Assembly (NCBI GenBank): GCA_016758965.1
Contig: JAEPRB010000407.1
Span: forward strand, 1-24,565
Direction: 5' to 3'
Length of the DNA stretch: 24,565 bases
Source of the DNA: Circinella minor
Taxonomy: Eukaryota > Mucoromycota > Mucoromycetes > Mucorales > Lichtheimiaceae
Below are positions 1 through 9,965 of the stretch, piece after piece. A program made the position numbers and the translations under genes. The notes beneath the pieces are model-generated. The model saw only the letters and a list, made by a program, of their open reading frames with translations. It did not search any database and had not been told where the DNA came from. How positions within the stretch are numbered: the first letter of the stretch is position 1; each line of letters begins with the position of its first letter.

Positions 1-50
1 GCTACCAGCACTCTCACTATTTACTGTATCGTACCCCACAAGCTTTAATA

Positions 51-2583
51 TCACACTTTCCCCATTATCTTATTCTGACCACATATCTCTGAGAAGTACA
101 TGTCCATTTAGGAGGCTTAGTAAAATTAGGTTTACAAATAGATAAATACTTACCAAAAACTGGACCGATCCGAATTTTTTCATTATAAATTTGAAGCTTT
201 CGTGCTACTTGTTCCCGAGCTACTCGTCGCTGTGCTGCAAGGTTTTGTGTGCGGTTATGCGCTATAAATATCAAATCATTATAAGCTCACCGTTTCTAAA
301 CAGTATATATTAAAATCAGTAATAAACCAGTACCATCGCCTTGTACTCGAAATGCACGATCAATCAAATCAAAAATAGCAATTGCAACCCGAAGGTTTTC
401 AATTGCTCTATGAGAAGCTGCAAACTTCCCGCTTCCTTGTACAAAAGGAGTGATCATATTTTTGATTTGATCATCCCATGCAAGTTTCAATTTGTGCATT
501 TTTTCATTATCATCCTCCTCAATCCCGGCTTCCTTAAGAGACTTTAAAGCATCTTGTCGAAGAAGACATGTATGTCTGAACTTGCTTTTTAAATTTGTGC
601 CTATTTCGAAAACCAAATCTCTTGTAAGTTACCATTATTTTTCATTACTATTGATTTTCCCTTTCTCACACTCTTTTTTGTTTCTAATAATAAAGTCTAA
701 TTACACTACATTACCCCTACACATTATTATATAAAAATAAAAATATATAAGTCTCTTTTTATAGTTATGTACCAATGTTATCAGCTTTTTGTTGGGCATA
801 AAAGTCCAAAGCAAGCGTCAAAGTCAAGCGCCGATTGAGAGAAGACATGCTCCTAGTCATGGATACGAACCCAGAAAGAGTTGACCACAATCTCTCTAAG
901 TGCGCGCCATCTTGTAAACCCCAACTGGAATTGATTCGAGGGTGATATGAAAGCTGACATGATGGTGCATGGCCGATGATGTGAAATATACCAACTGCAA
1001 TCGGGACATTTTTGATGCTTGCCAGGCATTCAGTCCTTTCAAGGCTCGTTCATAATTTACAACCCACATCATAACAAATCCTAATGTTTGAGCTATAGTC
1101 AGGCATTTTAAGTACTTGTTTCAGGCAGCTCAAAATGTACTCATACCTAATAATATATGCTGGTCAAAATTTATGGTCCTATCAATGTGTATTAATATAT
1201 TCTAGAAGCACTTACGATTCACCTGGGGTAGTCATATCTGTGGCAACAAGTCGATAACCATGGCCACAAGTGCAAGCAAATACGCCTGTTTGATCCAAAT
1301 GAGTCTTGTTTCCACCTTTTTTATTTAAGGCTTGGAAGTTGGTACAGCCTTCTTCAGCCTGAAAATATCAAGTAAACACTTTTTGTAAATATCAACTACA
1401 AATAACATGACACAGTCAAAAAAAATTACATACTCTTTCATTATATGAGATAATGTTATCGGGTTTAACCCAATAACGATCTACTTCGTCTTGCCCGTCA
1501 AAGGCAATATTCTTTGCACGATCATTCGTTCTCATATAACGGCTTAGCTGAAAATTGCCATCAGCTGCAGCTGTTTTCACCCCATTCTAATATTATATTA
1601 CTCAATTCTTTAGTTGATCCGTATTATAAAAGCAGTTCTTATACACCATCAAGAATCAAGACCAATAAAACACTTTCATACCATATATTTACATGCTGGG
1701 CATACGTTCTCCAATCTACAACTGATTCGATGGTCTTTTTCAATATTGAGAACCATTCTACCATACATAGGTAGTGCTTCACCAAGTCGTTGCTTAAATG
1801 AAGCTGGTATGGGTAACTATAAAGTATTTATATATATGAGACAGAATGTAAGTCAGGTGTCATATATATATATACATTTATTGCTATAATTTGTAAAAGT
1901 ACCTGGTAATGGTATTCCACTTTCGCCCATTCGTAAATTGCGTGGATTGATGTTCGGCAAATCTAATGCATTAAATGCATAGTGCGAATTTGCTCAACAT
2001 GAATTGCAACATTTGGATCATTAGGGGTGAGTGGAAACAAATGTCAATGCATCAATACCACTGGCAAACTGTGCTCCTAGCAGTTTTTGCAATATTCAAT
2101 CTTGGGAACTCGAATACCTACATTTCCAAAAATAAAATAAAAAAAACATCTTTGAATTGTTACTAAAAATAATTTACTGCTTTTACATATACCACATTTG
2201 AATATGCATGTAATGAACTTTGAGTTTTTTCCAGGGCAGGGACAAAGCAAAAGATCTTCGATCGGCGTGAGAGCTTCAGGTAATGGTGTTTGAACACCAT
2301 ACCCTTGCTTAAAAGCATCAGTTAACATAGGCAAAATGTTGGCCCAGTTTCTGACTCGATCTTCAACATTGCTGCGTTTTCTTTTTCGCGTTGATTCATC
2401 CACATCCTCCCATTCCGATGAACGGATTCGATTAATTGAAGACGGAATTTGGTGACTTCCATTTTGATCAACAGTTGGCGTAACCCGTTGAACATGTGTA
2501 GTTTCTCTTAATCCACCGGTTCTACTAAAGCTTCTAAAGGTAAACTTTTCATTGGTGCCGAAACCACGATACTTAGGAGGCAT
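51..2583 (-). pseudogene. KDZ-type transposase with CxC1-like cysteine cluster, nine exons, four nonsense codons
   Basis: Exons on the minus strand: 2583-2193, 2117-1903, 1816-1682, 1586-1434, 1358-1216, 1146-773, 618-334, 261-154 and 88-51. Together they give 613 codons plus a stop, and every GT-AG junction keeps phase. The start is the ATG at 2583 (MPPKYRGFG). A cysteine cluster lies at residues 114-143 (CPCPG, CIFKC, CKNC). It is followed by CPAC at 241-244, the KDZ signature ADGNFQLSR, a GVFACTCGHG segment, CYDVGC near 372, and HAPSC...DGAHLERLW near 405-433. This order is typical of Kyakuja/Dileera/Zisupton DNA transposases, which cut and paste their element in the nucleus. In-frame stops are TAG at 2079-2077, TGA at 2046-2044, TAG at 1965-1963 and TGA at 1052-1050, so this copy is dead. 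The acceptor at 620-619 (AAGAG) is the weakest splice call. The last short exon is uncertain. Confidence 0.82.
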
Positions 2584-2740
2584 TGTAATAAATAAAAAGT
2601 AATGAAAAAAAAAGTATAATGAGAAGTTGATGTTTTGTTTGTTTTGATTGACAGGACAGATGCTTTTTAGAACCATATATTTTATTTGGAATTCAGTGGA
2701 ATAATAGACTTAATTAACCCCGATGAAGTGAGGTTGTTAG

Positions 2741-2782
2741 GTCGCGCGGTCGTGCGGTCGACTAGATAGTGGAGACCGCGAC
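2741..2782. repeat. GC-rich inverted repeat upstream of the KDZ pseudogene
   Basis: In very AT-rich DNA, the motif GTCGCGCGGTC at 2741-2751 is mirrored by GACCGCGAC at 2774-2782 with two bases of difference. A GCGGTCG repeat and a GTCGAC palindrome lie between them. It sits about 160 bp upstream of the KDZ start codon, so it could be part of that element's terminal region. The other terminus would lie outside the window, so this cannot be confirmed here. Confidence 0.4.
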
Positions 2783-3949
2783 AATCAAAAAAACAACGGC
2801 AACCATCAGTGAAGTGGTTAATATCACCTGTCTTTCCTCAGTGTATTGCACATGAAGATGATCTTTAAATTCTTTCCTCCCACTACATAACAAGTTTCCC
2901 TCTTCTCTACTTTATTTTATTCTATTTTACCATTTTATAAATATATTTTTCAGCTTACAAAAATTGCAAGAGGAAGAAATGCAGTATGACAAAAAAGTCC
3001 ATTGCAGCAAAACTGGGGATTTATCTTTTTAGTTTTTATATTATTGCATCCTTCTTCAATTAAAACTTCAACTTATTTATGACAAGTGTTTCCTTTTCTT
3101 TCTAGATTCCAATGCGTGTTAATTAATAACACTTCAATATAACTACTTCCATTTACTTACTCGTTCAGAATCTGTAATATCTAAATCAGTTAGTTAAGAT
3201 CGTATATGAATTTGATCATTAAACTGTTTTCTGGCTGTTGTTTGAAAACTATTTCATCCTTTGTCTTCGTAATATTTGTCTTTCAATCTTACAAGCATGG
3301 TTATGTATTGTGCTATGTTGCAATTTTGTTGATCATCGTATTATTTAGTTATATCTAGAATAACTTTATAGTTTCTTTTTGAAGGATGAAATTTTATACA
3401 TCAATCAATCTGCTTAAAAAAAGAAGTATATTGATACATGTATGTTATGGATGGATATAATGGGTAATCATTGTTTTATAGGTTGAATTATTACTTTCAG
3501 AGTTTCACAGCTGTTATGTATATAACAGTTCCTAGTTATTCCCATCGTATAATCTTGATTTGCAAAAGAAGAAGAGGAACAGTTGGATAAGAAGTGGGAA
3601 TAGATATATAACTGAGAAATAAAATATAATCTCATGATAGAGGCCACTGGTTTATATTGATAATACCCAGTTGAGATGATAAAATTCATTGAATTTTATA
3701 TACACATCACAACTAAAAAAAATATTATAAGAATATTCAATATGGTTATTAAAAACATTTATTATTTATTTGATTAAAAATAAATTAGAAATAGAAAAAG
3801 ATAAAAAATGGATTATTATATAATAGATAAAGATAAAATAATATATAAATAAATATAGTATATTTATTTGATTGAGAATTAATTTATATTTTTAAAATAT
3901 CATAAAATTAAATATTTAATTTTTAAGACATTTAGAAACATTAAAATAT
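2783..3949. other. AT-rich intergenic stretch, nothing recognised
   Basis: I see no splice-compatible coding series, RNA gene or inverted repeat here. Open frames are short and lack coding character, including a 73-codon frame at 3468-3689. Base composition drops further toward AT from about 3700. Confidence 0.5.
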
Positions 3950-4001
3950 AATAAAGTTACCCTAAAGGGTTAAAAGCTTGCAGTAGCGAGCTAACTTTAT
4001 T
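3950..4001. repeat. 52-bp three-way-junction palindrome
   Basis: A perfect 10-bp outer stem (AATAAAGTTA at 3950-3959 with TAACTTTATT at 3992-4001) encloses two hairpins. The first is CCC-TAAA-GGG at 3960-3969. The second is GCTTGC-AGTA-GCGAGC at 3976-3991 and has one G-T pair. It is 23 bp outside the left end of the neighbouring Tc1/mariner-type element. It could be a small structured transposon remnant or a cruciform-forming site. No hammerhead core (CTGANGA/GAAA) is present. Confidence 0.5.
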
Positions 4002-4024
4002 ATTTATTTTAAATGTTTCAGATA

Positions 4025-4994
4025 CAGTGCATTCTGTCTTAAACCGTCAAAATAATTTGAATCCTGACATAAAAACTTGAACCCTATGAAATATTTTTGA
4101 CATGAAGTAATCAACTTTCCATTACCTAAAATGTGTTTATTTTTATATTCTAAATAGATTGTACCATTTTTCTTTTAAAAATATTTATTTTTCATCGAGT
4201 TAATAACATTCAAAGTTTTGTCGGAATGTGAAATATTACTAAGTAAACCTCAGAATTAAACATAGTAATTATGAGGGAGATAAGATGGCAAAAGCAGTGT
4301 GTAACAGTAAATAGCTGATGGGTAATACATTATCCGCTCATACCAACTACTTGTCAGCAATATTCAATCAGAAAGCCAATCAAATACTATTATTAATTAA
4401 AAAATAGAGATTACATAGTAACAGCTATTATAAGTAGTTATTTTCAGAGAATCATCTAGAAATAATATAATAATCAAATAGAATAGGACCTTTATCTATT
4501 TTTATAAAATATATTACGTAGTTTATTTATAATCAGATAAAATAAAATAAGAAAAGATATAAAAGAGCGGTTGTTTTATTTTAAAAATAAAAGATATTTT
4601 TAACTACTTTACTTATACCAGTTTTCTATATTTTCTTTATTTATTAGTATTTATTATTACTGTAGATCTCTTAAGTGGTGCCTATATGATATACATATAA
4701 TATACATGATTAACTTGCTTTTTCTGCTTCTTTTTTTTTTTACATATATCTACTTATTATTGATATGTTAATAATTTTTTTAGTCTAATTATATATTATA
4801 TATAAATATATATACATTCTTTTTTATTTAACTGAAGTTTTTTAACAAAACAATAAAAGTAGTTCAAGCTTTTTGACCAATAATATATGTTAAATATGAG
4901 CCTTCATACCTTTAACCATGGATGTAATATTATCCGACGGGATTTAAAATATTTTTAATTTTGGACAAATGACAGTTTAAGTCAGAATGCACTG
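4025..4994. mobile_element. Non-autonomous Tc1/mariner-type element (about 970 bp) with TIRs and TA flanks
   Basis: The left end reads TA|CAGTGCATTCTGTCTTAAAC. The right end, reverse-complemented, reads TA|CAGTGCATTCTGACTTAAAC. The first 24 bases match at 22 positions. Both ends are flanked by TA (4023-4024 and 4995-4996), the usual target duplication of Tc1/mariner elements. The inside is AT-rich and has no transposase-like frame, so the copy would depend on a transposase supplied elsewhere. The TIR sequence was not found next to the Tc1-like transposase at 6533-7759, so that gene is not obviously its partner. Confidence 0.8.
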
Positions 4995-5233
4995 TATTTA
5001 TTAAATAAATATCATAAAATTAATTTGATTAATTTTTATATTTAAACTAAATCTTTATAATATTTAATAATAATTTAACTTTTATTATATATAATTTAAT
5101 ATAATAAATCATTATTATTAATTATTTATATCATCTAACTGTCAAAAAATAAAAATGACATAGTAGGGGCATGTCATAATTATATTATAATTGTGTACAT
5201 AATAGCCCCCTAATAGAAATATAATTACTTAAT
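4995..5233. other. AT-rich spacer, nothing recognised
   Basis: Nearly pure A/T sequence between the TIR element and the broken virus-like gene. No gene, RNA or repeat boundary is visible. Confidence 0.5.
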
Positions 5234-5729
5234 TTATTCATTAAGTAATTTATTTATTATGTTTCCTAATTTTATATTTCCATTATTACATATATATATA
5301 TTTTTTGATTTTCTTTTCTTTATTTTCTTTATCTCTTTTTTTGGTATTTCTTGATATTTGTTTTCTTGTTTTCTTTCTCTTTTTTTAGGAGTATGTATGA
5401 ATTTTACTATGTTGGCAACATAAATAATCAGGTTTATTATTACTGATATTTGTGCGTATTTTTTTATGACACATATAGCCTTCCTTCTTCCCTTTATTAA
5501 AAACATGGGTGCATACATTTTTGCTACTATTAAGGTACCAAAAGTTTTTTGTTTCTGTTGTCTTTATTTTTTCTTTCATAATATTTTTCATTAATTTTTG
5601 TTTTTTTTCTTTTGTTTTGTATATAATTTCATCATCAAAATATTTTTCTATAACTTCATTCATAATATTTTCAACAGACTTAATTAGAGTGGATTTGCAT
5701 ATAAGAATTTCTGTATTGAGAATAACCAT
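5234..5729 (-). pseudogene. Broken gene with Cys/His motif resembling giant-virus (NCLDV) proteins
   Basis: A frame starting at ATG 5729 runs 114 codons to a TAA at 5387-5385. It is rich in Lys, Asn and Ile and contains CTHVFNKGKKEGYMC followed by YLCCQH. This is a C-x13-C...C-x2-H pattern that, from general knowledge, resembles a small zinc-binding unit common in proteins of nucleocytoplasmic large DNA viruses. A second frame, 5518-5234, overlaps it and continues with a highly basic Lys-rich tail. This suggests one ancestral protein split by a frameshift in the overlap (about 5390-5518). A T homopolymer lies at 5380-5387. No intron is needed. The surroundings are among the most AT-rich in the window. 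The viral link is an inference from the motif only; a low-complexity basic host ORF is the alternative. Confidence 0.4.
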
Positions 5730-6335
5730 TTTTCTTATTTAATATTATTATAACTATATTTTATATTTTAATAAAAATTCAATTTTTATTTTATTTTAAA
5801 GTTGACAAAATTTTTTCTGGTTACTACTTTTTTCAGAGTTTTAAATTTAACAACTAGTCTCCAGAAATTGTATTTTATTTTTGAACGCGTTCTTTTTTTT
5901 TGGTATTTAACGTTATGATTAGTGATTGTTGCTTTTTTATATCAAAGTTAACATTATTAATTGTATAGTGTTCTTTTTAACATTATCTAACATCATTGAT
6001 CGGTGTACAAGTGAGTATATCTCATTTTTTTAGTTCCAACAGAGTCTCTCCAAATGACCATATCTTTCAGTGTTTTCGTTTAAAACATATTAGGTTTAAA
6101 ATAATACTATTCTGATCCGGAATGATTCATTAAGAACTCCACACACATATAAAACACTTCGATACAGATTTTGTTCTGTCCTCCCTCCTTCTTCTTTTCA
6201 ATAAATTTTTAATCGTAAATATTTACACAGTATGTGCAAAGCTTTATTCTGATATAAGGGAAAGAGTTATAAATATATAAATATGATTTTTAAAGTACAA
6301 CTAACAGAAGTTATAAATATAAACTTACTTTAGCA
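5730..6335. other. Intergenic, nothing recognised
   Basis: AT-rich sequence between the virus-like remnant and the Tc1-like transposase region. I searched for a transposon terminal repeat matching the downstream side of the transposase and found none that was convincing. Confidence 0.45.
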
Positions 6336-6425
6336 ATGAACACTAACCAAGCCAACATCAACAACGACAACCGCACCGAATCAGAACTCGAAGCGTCAGT
6401 AGTTTTAAGTACCATGTTCCAATGA
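6336..6425 (+). other. Short 29-codon ORF upstream of the Tc1-like transposase
   Basis: ATG at 6336 opens a frame encoding MNTNQANINNDN... and ending in TGA at 6423-6425. Its base composition is clearly less AT-rich than its surroundings and looks coding, rich in Asn, Thr and Glu. It may be a leftover N-terminal exon of the transposase that starts 110 bp downstream. It is in a different frame and I could not find a splice pair that joins the two cleanly. Confidence 0.25.
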
Positions 6426-6532
6426 ACAATGAGTTTCCAGGGTGGAGGTATTTATAAACGAGTTAAATGATGTATATAAAATATATCTACTCAAATCATC
6501 ACAACGTAAACCTATGAAAGGAAAACGAACAG

Positions 6533-7759
6533 ATGGTTGATAAAGTATTAGCCAAACATATCGCTGTTCTTTTTACTAACAAATATATAACAAAAGATAC
6601 TGAAATGACGGAGATCTGTGATAAGAAAGCAACATTGATGGATAATGCCGATGTTGTCGAACCATCTTGTAGCACCAGCTAGCAAGTTACCAGCAAGGCG
6701 TTTGGTAAAATTGCCAAGAGACCTAATGGTAGTGGTGTCAAGAAGCCAACAAAGCAACGTAACAGTGGAAGATATGAGAGGTATTCTGATGCCCAGATTG
6801 CGCTTGCTGTTGAAGGTGTCAAAATATATGGTATGGGTGTTGTCAAGGCGGCGGCAAGAGGTGGTATAAGAACCACCATCTTGTGTGATGCTCTTCGGTG
6901 TTACAAGACCCACGGCAAGACCTCACCAAGCAAAAGAGGTCGTAAAGCAAAGAGCAGTTTCACAGAAGAAACTGTTTCTTTCATTTTGAATCAGGTGGAC
7001 CAAAACCCGCATGTGTCCATCGAAGATATTTACTTTGCCTTTGTCAACGATGGAATGATGGCGATACCTGCAGTATCATCTCTGCAAAAGTGGTTACGCA
7101 AGAATGGTCAAATCACTTTCCAACGGGTCCAGTGCTATCCACCATTGCCTTCAGAAAAAGAAGAGGAAGAGTATGTCCATACTCTTTGGCAAATGTTGGA
7201 CGCCGGTGAAGTTGATGTATGTAAAAACTGCATTTCCATCGGTGAAGGATCATACGCCTACAATTTGCGCCGTATATATCCAGAAACGGTACCAACAACG
7301 TCTAGTGCTGAGCAAGATCAAGGCGTTGTCGCTGAGATGAACTTGTTGGTTGCATTTGGGACGACTGGGATTGTTGAGCAATCAATTCGCTGCTTGAAAG
7401 GCCTAACTTTGAATCAAGTTATGGTAGATTTTGTCAAGAGAGTAGCGACGAAGCTCAATGATCAGAGCATGGAAAAGTTTTTCTTTGGCTTGGATGGTGG
7501 ACCAGCACAAGAGACAGAGCAGCTGAAGAGGGAAATAGAAAGTTGGGGCCATAAAGTTTTTTTTCTTCCCCGCCATGATGGCTCCTCAAACCCTGTGGAA
7601 AAACGTTTCCGAGAGGTGCAGCATATGTGTTCTCGTAGCTTATTAAATCAAAGAAAAAACGAGACTATTTAGCAACGGTTAGATACTGCGATGGAAAAAA
7701 TAGATGCTCCCAAGTGTTCTTTATATATTGACCTTGCCTTTCCAATCATTTCCGAATAA
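6533..7759 (+). pseudogene. Tc1/mariner-superfamily (DD34E) transposase with two in-frame TAG codons
   Basis: One frame runs from ATG 6533 to TAA 7757-7759, broken only by TAG at 6680-6682 and TAG at 7670-7672. The longest uninterrupted part from an ATG is 6833-7672 (279 codons). Order of parts: a helix-turn-helix (YSDAQIALAVEGVK...KAAARGG) that begins upstream of ATG 6833, so that ATG is not the natural start; a KRGRKA linker; a second helix-turn-helix (QNPHVSIEDIYFAF...LQKWLRKNG); then the catalytic core. Counting from 6833, the second Asp is in GLDGGP (221) and the Glu in NPVEKRF (256), exactly 34 residues apart. The first Asp, expected in the (F/S)I-D-E block, is Gly137 in CISIGEGSY (codon 7241-7243). 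The protein would have cut and pasted its element, but this copy lacks a key residue. No flanking TIRs were found. A domesticated DNA-binding role is possible but unproven. Confidence 0.8.
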
Positions 7760-8247
7760 ATATCCTAATATAATCATCTACTTCGCAACCTTCTAATAAA
7801 ACCGAATTCTACTCTCCCTTTTTATAAACTCTATTTTTTTTTTGATTGATTTGTTTTGCAAAGCAACTGAGAACAAGTAAAGCTATATTTTACAACTACT
7901 CACAACTTTCAATCATATAGATCAGCCATTCTTATATACCTTTTATCCATTGATTTACTGCTAATTATATTTTATGGTTGCAACTGTATATATATTCTAC
8001 AGTTTTCCCAATCTTTTTTTTTTATTTTTGTGAAAAGAGAAAAACTTTAAAAATCATCCGATCCCGATTGCCTTTTATCTTTCTTCTTAAGAGATATATT
8101 TTATGGGATAAAAAAGGAAGAAGGAGATATATGTATATATTAGGTGAATATTTTTTTCATGTGCGCCTAAACCAAACTTTTTCTTTATTTACCTGCAACT
8201 TTCGAAACGCGCTCAACGTTAAAGAGATTGCTGAGCGTGCATTTTAC
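7760..8247. other. Intergenic, nothing recognised
   Basis: AT-rich sequence with T-tracts between the transposase remnant and the TPR-like exon. It may contain later exons of that minus-strand TPR gene, but no in-frame continuation could be supported. Confidence 0.4.
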
Positions 8248-8557
8248 CTTGGAGGAGACAAGGGTAGTCAGAATGACTCATAGGTACAGACTCCAAACCC
8301 TTACTAAACACATTAAGGGCACGCTGGTGTCGCCCTTGTGCAGCATAACGTCGCCCAACACAAAGGTATCCAGCAGGATCTTCAGAGGCGATGTTGATTA
8401 ACATCCATCCGTCCCTCAACTCATTTCTATACTGCTGTTTCGCAGCATAACAAGCTGCTTGCAAAGTCAGCACACGGATAGCATTCCGTTTTATTTCTTC
8501 AAGCTCATTTACTAATGCTTCTTCAGGATTGGCGATGGCTATATATGTGTGATTCAT
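8248..8557 (-). pseudogene. 5' exon of a TPR protein, possibly of the mucoralean F-box/TPR type (partial)
   Basis: The frame from ATG 8557 runs to a candidate donor (CAAG|GTAAAATG) after 8248, about 103 codons. The protein has helical pairs typical of tetratricopeptide repeats: ALVNELEEIKRNAIRVLTLQ, then RDGWMLINIASEDPAGYLCVG and QGRHQRALNVFSKGLE. In mucoralean fungi such N-terminal TPRs often precede an F-box and leucine-rich repeats in large families of ubiquitin-ligase adaptors. Neither is seen here. No acceptor with coding sequence follows, so this is either a truncated gene fragment or an exon whose partners were lost. A second small frame, MQPTNNRPPLE..., starts at 8672 on the same strand but is out of frame with this exon. 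Confidence 0.5.
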
Positions 8558-8887
8558 GTTAGTGTCAATTTATGAGTAAGCAAGAAGTGCAGACGAATAA
8601 TATCAAAGAGTAACCCATCACCGCTTGCTTCATTGGAAGTTTCTAGGGGAGGACGGTTATTAGTAGGTTGCATAACTTTTAAAGTAGTAAGAAGAATAGA
8701 AAGAAAAAATTATAAAAGAAAAAAAGAAAAAGCTTCGTGTGTAACCCAATCATTCTTTTAAAACGAGCTCGTCCATCTTGTATCAATCGTTTGCCCTTTT
8801 TTATTGTGTATTTTTTTCAACAATGATTATGAAAAATCAAGACTACCACTTTTTCATCCGCATCCATAACAACCTCCATTGAAACAG
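8558..8887. other. Spacer upstream of the TPR exon
   Basis: It holds the short MQPTNNRPPLE... minus-strand frame near 8672-8555 and otherwise A-rich, non-coding sequence. No promoter motif can be assigned with confidence. Confidence 0.3.
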
Positions 8888-9048
8888 CCAAAAGAATTTA
8901 TGTGTACAGATCCAATAATTTATTAATAATAATTATAATAATATACTAGCCATAACATCACTACTTGAAATCCCTTAATTCAATCATCATTATGATACCT
9001 AATACCTGATACCTGATTTACTCTTTGTTCTTTCATCATCCATGTGTT
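8888..9048 (+). repeat. Dispersed repeat X, copy 1
   Basis: This segment is similar in order and sequence to 12228-12362. It starts with CCAAAAGAATTTATGT and contains AATATACTAGCCATAACA, AATACCTGATTCACTCTTT-like and TTTCATCATCC blocks. It directly abuts the first copy of repeat Y. Because X also occurs without Y and Y without X, they appear to be separate units. No terminal inverted repeats are visible. Confidence 0.6.
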
Positions 9049-9221
9049 CACTTGATAACGTGTGGTGTCCCATTAATAATATTTGGCGTAGAAAACATAT
9101 TAGAGCTTGCTGCAAGAGTAACGTCTTCTTTTTAACTTTTAAAAATAGCTTTGTTTGGTGAGTTGGAAAACAAGTAGTTGCTTGCTTGTTCTTTAATTTT
9201 TTTTTTGTGATGCTGTTTTTA

Positions 9222-9425
9222 TGATGGTATATATTGACGTTCATTGTGTTCAGTATTGATGTACGATTGTCAACTACATAGTTAGTTGAAATGCTCGTTA
9301 TATAGATTACTAAAGTAAAGCGGCGTGTCTTGAAAGTTTTTGGAACAGTTAATCTTATAACACTTTGTATACTTTCTTTTTGTTTCAACCATGAATTTTC
9401 TCTTTCTTCAGACATATAAATCATT
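9222..9425 (-). pseudogene. Decayed reading frame inside repeat Y, copy A
   Basis: A minus-strand frame reads MIYMSEERENSWLKQKESIQ, then LTVPKTFKTRRFT and VVDNRTSILNTMNVN. Copy B (20590-20795) encodes aligned segments (MIYVPEGTETSWLEQKKSIQ, VVDNRTSILNTMNVN) but with a frame break in between. The sense strand upstream also hints at coding in both copies (YDHTQHAREEH against YDYIQHGREGH), now interrupted. This looks like remains of a protein carried by the Y element. I do not recognise the family, and chance conservation of a repeat's DNA is the alternative. Confidence 0.3.
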
Positions 9426-9965
9426 CCCACTAGAATGGTTTTCTTTCTTTATATTTTTGGTGTTCCTCTCTGGCATGTTGAGTATGGTCATATTGCTTCA
9501 GTCCAATTGTCGTTTTGTTTTCTCCAACCTTATACCACTTACCTCTCAGTTCGGTTCTTCCCTTTTTTTTTCTCCCTCTTTCACAAGATAAACATATCAT
9601 GAGAAAAAAGACAATCTAATTCAGTTATTATTATAGTTTTTACCTTTGTTAGATTAAAATAAAGGCTTTGTGTACTTTTTTTATCAAAAAAGTAAAGAAT
9701 AAGGTAGGAAAAGATGACTGATGAGAATTTTTCCTTTTTTTTTTTTTTTTTGCTGGTGTAAATAGTGCAGGTGAATATCCCTTTCAGCTATGCATGATTA
9801 TTTACTGTTCCATAATAGTTATATTTTTATACAGATAGTTCCTATATGTTGTAGATACTATAAATAATGAATGTTATATATAAAAATATAAATATAATAA
9901 GTGATAATAATTAATTATCTCGTCATCGAATATTCAGTTATTATCTACTGATTATTATAACTTTA

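Noticed and set aside
3950..4001. Hammerhead or other self-cleaving ribozyme in the three-way junction
   Set aside because: The conserved CTGANGA and GAAA core bases are absent.
6533..7759. UAG reassigned to glutamine across the genome
   Set aside because: The other genes here read well under the standard code, and the Plavaka and Fanzor frames contain no internal UAG.
8557..8672. MQPTNNRPPLE frame as the first exon of the TPR gene
   Set aside because: It is in a different frame and I found no GT-AG pair that joins it to the TPR exon.
9391..9591. 66-codon hydrophobic plus-strand frame in repeat Y
   Set aside because: The aligned region in copy B does not keep the frame or the protein; T-rich DNA gives Phe/Leu/Ser-rich chance frames.
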